From positions 1 to 50,331 of the forward strand of contig CAZZLQ010000008.1 in the NCBI GenBank assembly GCA_964655245.1: a DNA stretch of 50,331 nt, in the 5' to 3' direction. The notes under the pieces were generated by a model. The model was not told the DNA's origin. It ran no database searches and was given only the letters and a program-made list of their open reading frames with translations. A program made the position numbers and the translations under genes. Of the stretch, positions 48,399-50,331 are shown one piece after another. Each line of letters begins with the position of its first letter. Within the stretch, counting starts at the first letter, position 1. Source of the DNA: JBEIHI01 sp964655245 (GTDB lineage: Bacteria > Bdellovibrionota > UBA2394).

Positions 48399-49327
48399 CA
48401 TCGAAAACTCATCGGCATTTTGTTTGGGGCTGTGGAGGGGTTGGCAAGTCCCACGTCGTCCTCAAGCTTGCTCAACGCCAATCTCAGAAGGGCGCCGTTT
48501 CTGTACTGACTCTGGACCCCAGTCTCCGTCTCTTGGAGCTTCTCAAGGTCGTTCCTCAGGAGATGAGAAACTTTGAGGTCCTGCCCCTTAAGCCCGAAGC
48601 GCTCTTCGATGAGTTTGATCGCTTAGCTCCCGCTCAGCCTCACTTGAAAAACTTCTACCTTCAAATGGTCAAGAGTCTTCAGCAATTCAGAGAGTATTTG
48701 CAGTTGATTCAACTCTGCCGTTTCGTAAGTCAATCTTCGGCCTCCTCCGTGATTGTTGACACACCTCCCTTCCAGGAGTCAGGGGGCCTGATGAGATCGA
48801 TGGAAAGTTTACATTCGTTCTTTCATCAAACGATTGTGCAATGGGCTCTTAAGACCTCATCAAATCCTCTGCTTCAGTTCGGAATGAAAAAAATGTTTGA
48901 GCTCACTCGCCTTTTTGTGGGAAAGCGAGCTTCGCAGTCAGTATTCGATCTCTTGACTTGGCTGACTCACCATTCGGAAAGCTTCCGAGAGGCGACGAAC
49001 CACTTGAAAGATCTACTCACTTCAGATGCGTCTCACCATCATCTCATCGCAACACCGGAGACTCCTCACGATTTTGTATCAAAGGCGATGAAGTACTTGG
49101 ACGGCGCGAAAAATGTGGAGCTGATCATCAATCGATCCTGTCTTGAGTACCCTTTCCCTGATCATCAAGATTCTTTCAGCCGGGAGATGAGGCTTCACAT
49201 AGATCGGGAAAAGAAGTTACGAGCAGAGATTGCAAAATCATATCCCCAAATCAGAATCTCAAGCCTTCCGCTCCAGCTCATGGGCGATGATAGTCTCGAG
49301 GAGATGCGCGAGTTTCTTCAGTCTTAA
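48395..49327 (+). CDS. ArsA/GET3-like P-loop ATPase, second of a pair
   Basis: The 310-residue protein has a Walker A WGCGGVGKS in which the signature lysine of the deviant motif is Cys13, while the ordinary Lys18 remains. The switch-I DP pair (Asp41-Pro42, TLDPSLRLLELL) is kept; the switch-II TGH is lost (IVDTPPFQESGG). A helical, Phe-rich region around 115-200 (SNPLLQFGMKKMFELTRLFVG) may be the client- or membrane-binding subdomain of GET3/ArsA proteins. Its losses are complementary to those of the first protein, which suggests a heterodimer. It lies 174 bases before the TPR-PilZ gene. Confidence 0.83.
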   Translation: MTSKTHRHFVWGCGGVGKSHVVLKLAQRQSQKGAVSVLTLDPSLRLLELLKVVPQEMRNFEVLPLKPEALFDEFDRLAPAQPHLKNFYLQMVKSLQQFREYLQLIQLCRFVSQSSASSVIVDTPPFQESGGLMRSMESLHSFFHQTIVQWALKTSSNPLLQFGMKKMFELTRLFVGKRASQSVFDLLTWLTHHSESFREATNHLKDLLTSDASHHHLIATPETPHDFVSKAMKYLDGAKNVELIINRSCLEYPFPDHQDSFSREMRLHIDREKKLRAEIAKSYPQIRISSLPLQLMGDDSLEEMREFLQS

Positions 49328-49501
49328 GACCCATCCGGTGCTTTTGGGACGCTCATCAGCAAAAATAGGTCTCTTGCGACATTATTTGTCTTGCTCTGTT
49401 TGTGATGAGGAAAATCCTAAGGCATTGAAGTTCTTTGGAAATTGAGTTGTCTTCGCAGATGGTCATACATTTGCTTATAAGGAGTCCCAAGGGAGGAGGG
49501 G
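49328..49501. other. Spacer before the TPR-PilZ gene
   Basis: No gene or terminator was recognised. A TTATAA at 49475-49480 and a strong GGAGG at 49492-49496 suggest that the next gene has its own promoter and a short leader. Confidence 0.4.
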
Positions 49502-50331
49502 ATGCGTCAGAACAGTCAAAAAAAACAGTCTCTAGACTCGCTGAAAGAAGCGTTTTACTCGCTTCTGAACGCGGAGCCCAGCCTCTATCAAGAAATCTGC
49601 GCTGAGATCCAGCTTGAATTGACTCGAGGCTTCTCGGGAGGTCGAAATGCGTCTCAGTTTGAGGCTAAAGACATTGAAGCCCTCTTCCAAAATCTCTCTA
49701 AACTTCGAAACATTCTCGATACAAAGATTCCCGAGGCTCACCACCAAGATCTTGTTCAGGAAGCGAAGAGATACTTCAAAGAGAAGGATTACGAATCTGC
49801 CTTTCAGACATTTCGACTGATTCTAGAGAAATCTTCTGCTCCCGAAGTGAGTATGCTCCTGAATGCTGCGACATCTGCCTACTACTCGAAACACTTTGAG
49901 GAATGTGAACAGTGGGTCGACCAAGCAATCCTTCAAGCTCCCGGGGACCACTCGGCGATTGTCTTAAAGGCGCTCGTTCAGATGGAGTTTAAAAAATGGA
50001 GCGAAGCCCTTCGCCTCCTCCATCAGGCTCAGGAAAAAAATATTCACTCGAAGCTCATCGAGCGATCGATTTCTACATGCCGAGAAAAAATTGCTGCTAT
50101 CTCTCGAGACAGAAATGTGTGCAAAAGACGCTGGAGACGATTGGCTCTCAAGAAAACGATTCAGGTGAACGATTTTGGCTCCTATATTGTGGTTCCACAT
50201 GAGATCAAAAGTCTCTCTGCTGGAGGCTGTCTTATCAAAGGAAGTTCTTTGCCTCGTGAGTTTCAGTTTAGATTAGAGTTAAGTTCTAAAACTCAAATCT
50301 ATGGCGTTGCTAAGGTCGTCTATACGACCCC
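49502..50331 (+). CDS. TPR-PilZ protein (partial, runs off the window)
   Basis: The open frame starts at ATG 49502, five bases after GGAGG, and runs uninterrupted to the window end (276 residues). Residues about 80-185 form TPR-like helical pairs (AKRYFKEKDYESAFQTFRLI, AAISAYYSKHFEEC-like, LVQMEFKKWSEALRLLHQ). From about 205 a PilZ domain begins: an Arg-rich RRWRR switch, then VNDFGSYIVV, SLSAGGCLIKG and IYGVAKVVYT. PilZ domains bind c-di-GMP with RxxxR and D/NxSxxG; here the second motif reads SLSAGG, so binding is plausible but not certain. It follows the ArsA pair and may be its c-di-GMP-sensing partner. Confidence 0.8.
   Translation, partial: MRQNSQKKQSLDSLKEAFYSLLNAEPSLYQEICAEIQLELTRGFSGGRNASQFEAKDIEALFQNLSKLRNILDTKIPEAHHQDLVQEAKRYFKEKDYESAFQTFRLILEKSSAPEVSMLLNAATSAYYSKHFEECEQWVDQAILQAPGDHSAIVLKALVQMEFKKWSEALRLLHQAQEKNIHSKLIERSISTCREKIAAISRDRNVCKRRWRRLALKKTIQVNDFGSYIVVPHEIKSLSAGGCLIKGSSLPREFQFRLELSSKTQIYGVAKVVYTT

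Noticed and set aside
47661..49327. Arsenite efflux ATPase pair
   Set aside because: No arsB, arsC, arsD or arsR gene is present and both proteins lack parts of the catalytic motifs.
49230..49445. 72-codon open frame in the spacer after the second ArsA-like gene
   Set aside because: Most of it overlaps the ATPase gene in another frame, with no ribosome site or family likeness.
1..50331. tRNA, rRNA, CRISPR arrays or insertion sequences
   Set aside because: No cloverleaf, regularly spaced repeats, transposase or terminal inverted repeats were found by reading both strands. Short tRNAs could still be missed without a covariance search.

Overview
The window comes from a Gram-negative, flagellated chromosome with roughly balanced base composition. 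Lipoproteins, outer-membrane beta-barrels, a flagellin, sigma-54 promoters, c-di-GMP proteins and paired ArsA-like ATPases together recall Bdellovibrionota or other former deltaproteobacteria; this placement is inference, because no rRNA is present. No tRNA, rRNA, CRISPR array, insertion sequence or prophage was seen, and genes are packed tightly with many 4-base start/stop overlaps. No gene-free stretch exceeds 300 bases.

Layout: 1-1480 holds the end of sucA and all of sucB. 1502-5149 (minus) is a compact tyrosine/homogentisate operon (hpd, fumarylacetoacetase, hmgA, flavin reductase). 5198-8427 has a small unknown gene, a divergent flagellin, a tiny double SEC-C protein and an HDOD protein. 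8456-11645 has a tryptophanase-like lyase, a duplicated DUF507 protein and DnaJ. 11642-16699 is an envelope stretch: a barrel protein, a lipoprotein, a ChaN/TraB-like protein, a catalytically degenerate HtrA lipoprotein and a small barrel. 16727-22479 (minus) runs pccB, amgK, murU, a YfgM-like TPR protein and proS. 22564-26469 (plus) carries an M3 peptidase and a split propionyl-CoA carboxylase alpha subunit. 26471-37185 (minus) is the conserved information-processing cluster nusA, infB, rbfA, truB, rpsO, pnp, xerD-like, scpA, scpB. 37391-39581 (minus) is rimI, pyrK, pyrD.

39723-50331 is the accessory part. It holds a sigma-54-preceded M30-like metalloprotease lipoprotein, an FHA-GGDEF diguanylate cyclase, a pair of hotdog dehydratase subunits and a second sigma-54-preceded exported protein. 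Next comes a HEAT-repeat protein with a degenerate HD-GYP partner. Divergent from these is an operon-like run: a membrane-anchored alpha/beta-hydrolase-like protein lacking its nucleophile, two unequal ArsA/GET3-like ATPases, and a TPR-PilZ protein cut by the window end. Together these suggest a c-di-GMP-linked envelope or surface system built largely from pseudoenzymes, which is the best candidate here for something undescribed.

A window-wide regulatory pattern also stands out. Many first or singleton genes have a promoter-like -10 box 6-9 bases before the start codon and no usable Shine-Dalgarno sequence, while most genes inside operons do have one. This predicts leaderless or near-leaderless mRNAs. 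All assignments come from reading the sequence and translations by eye; no database search was run.
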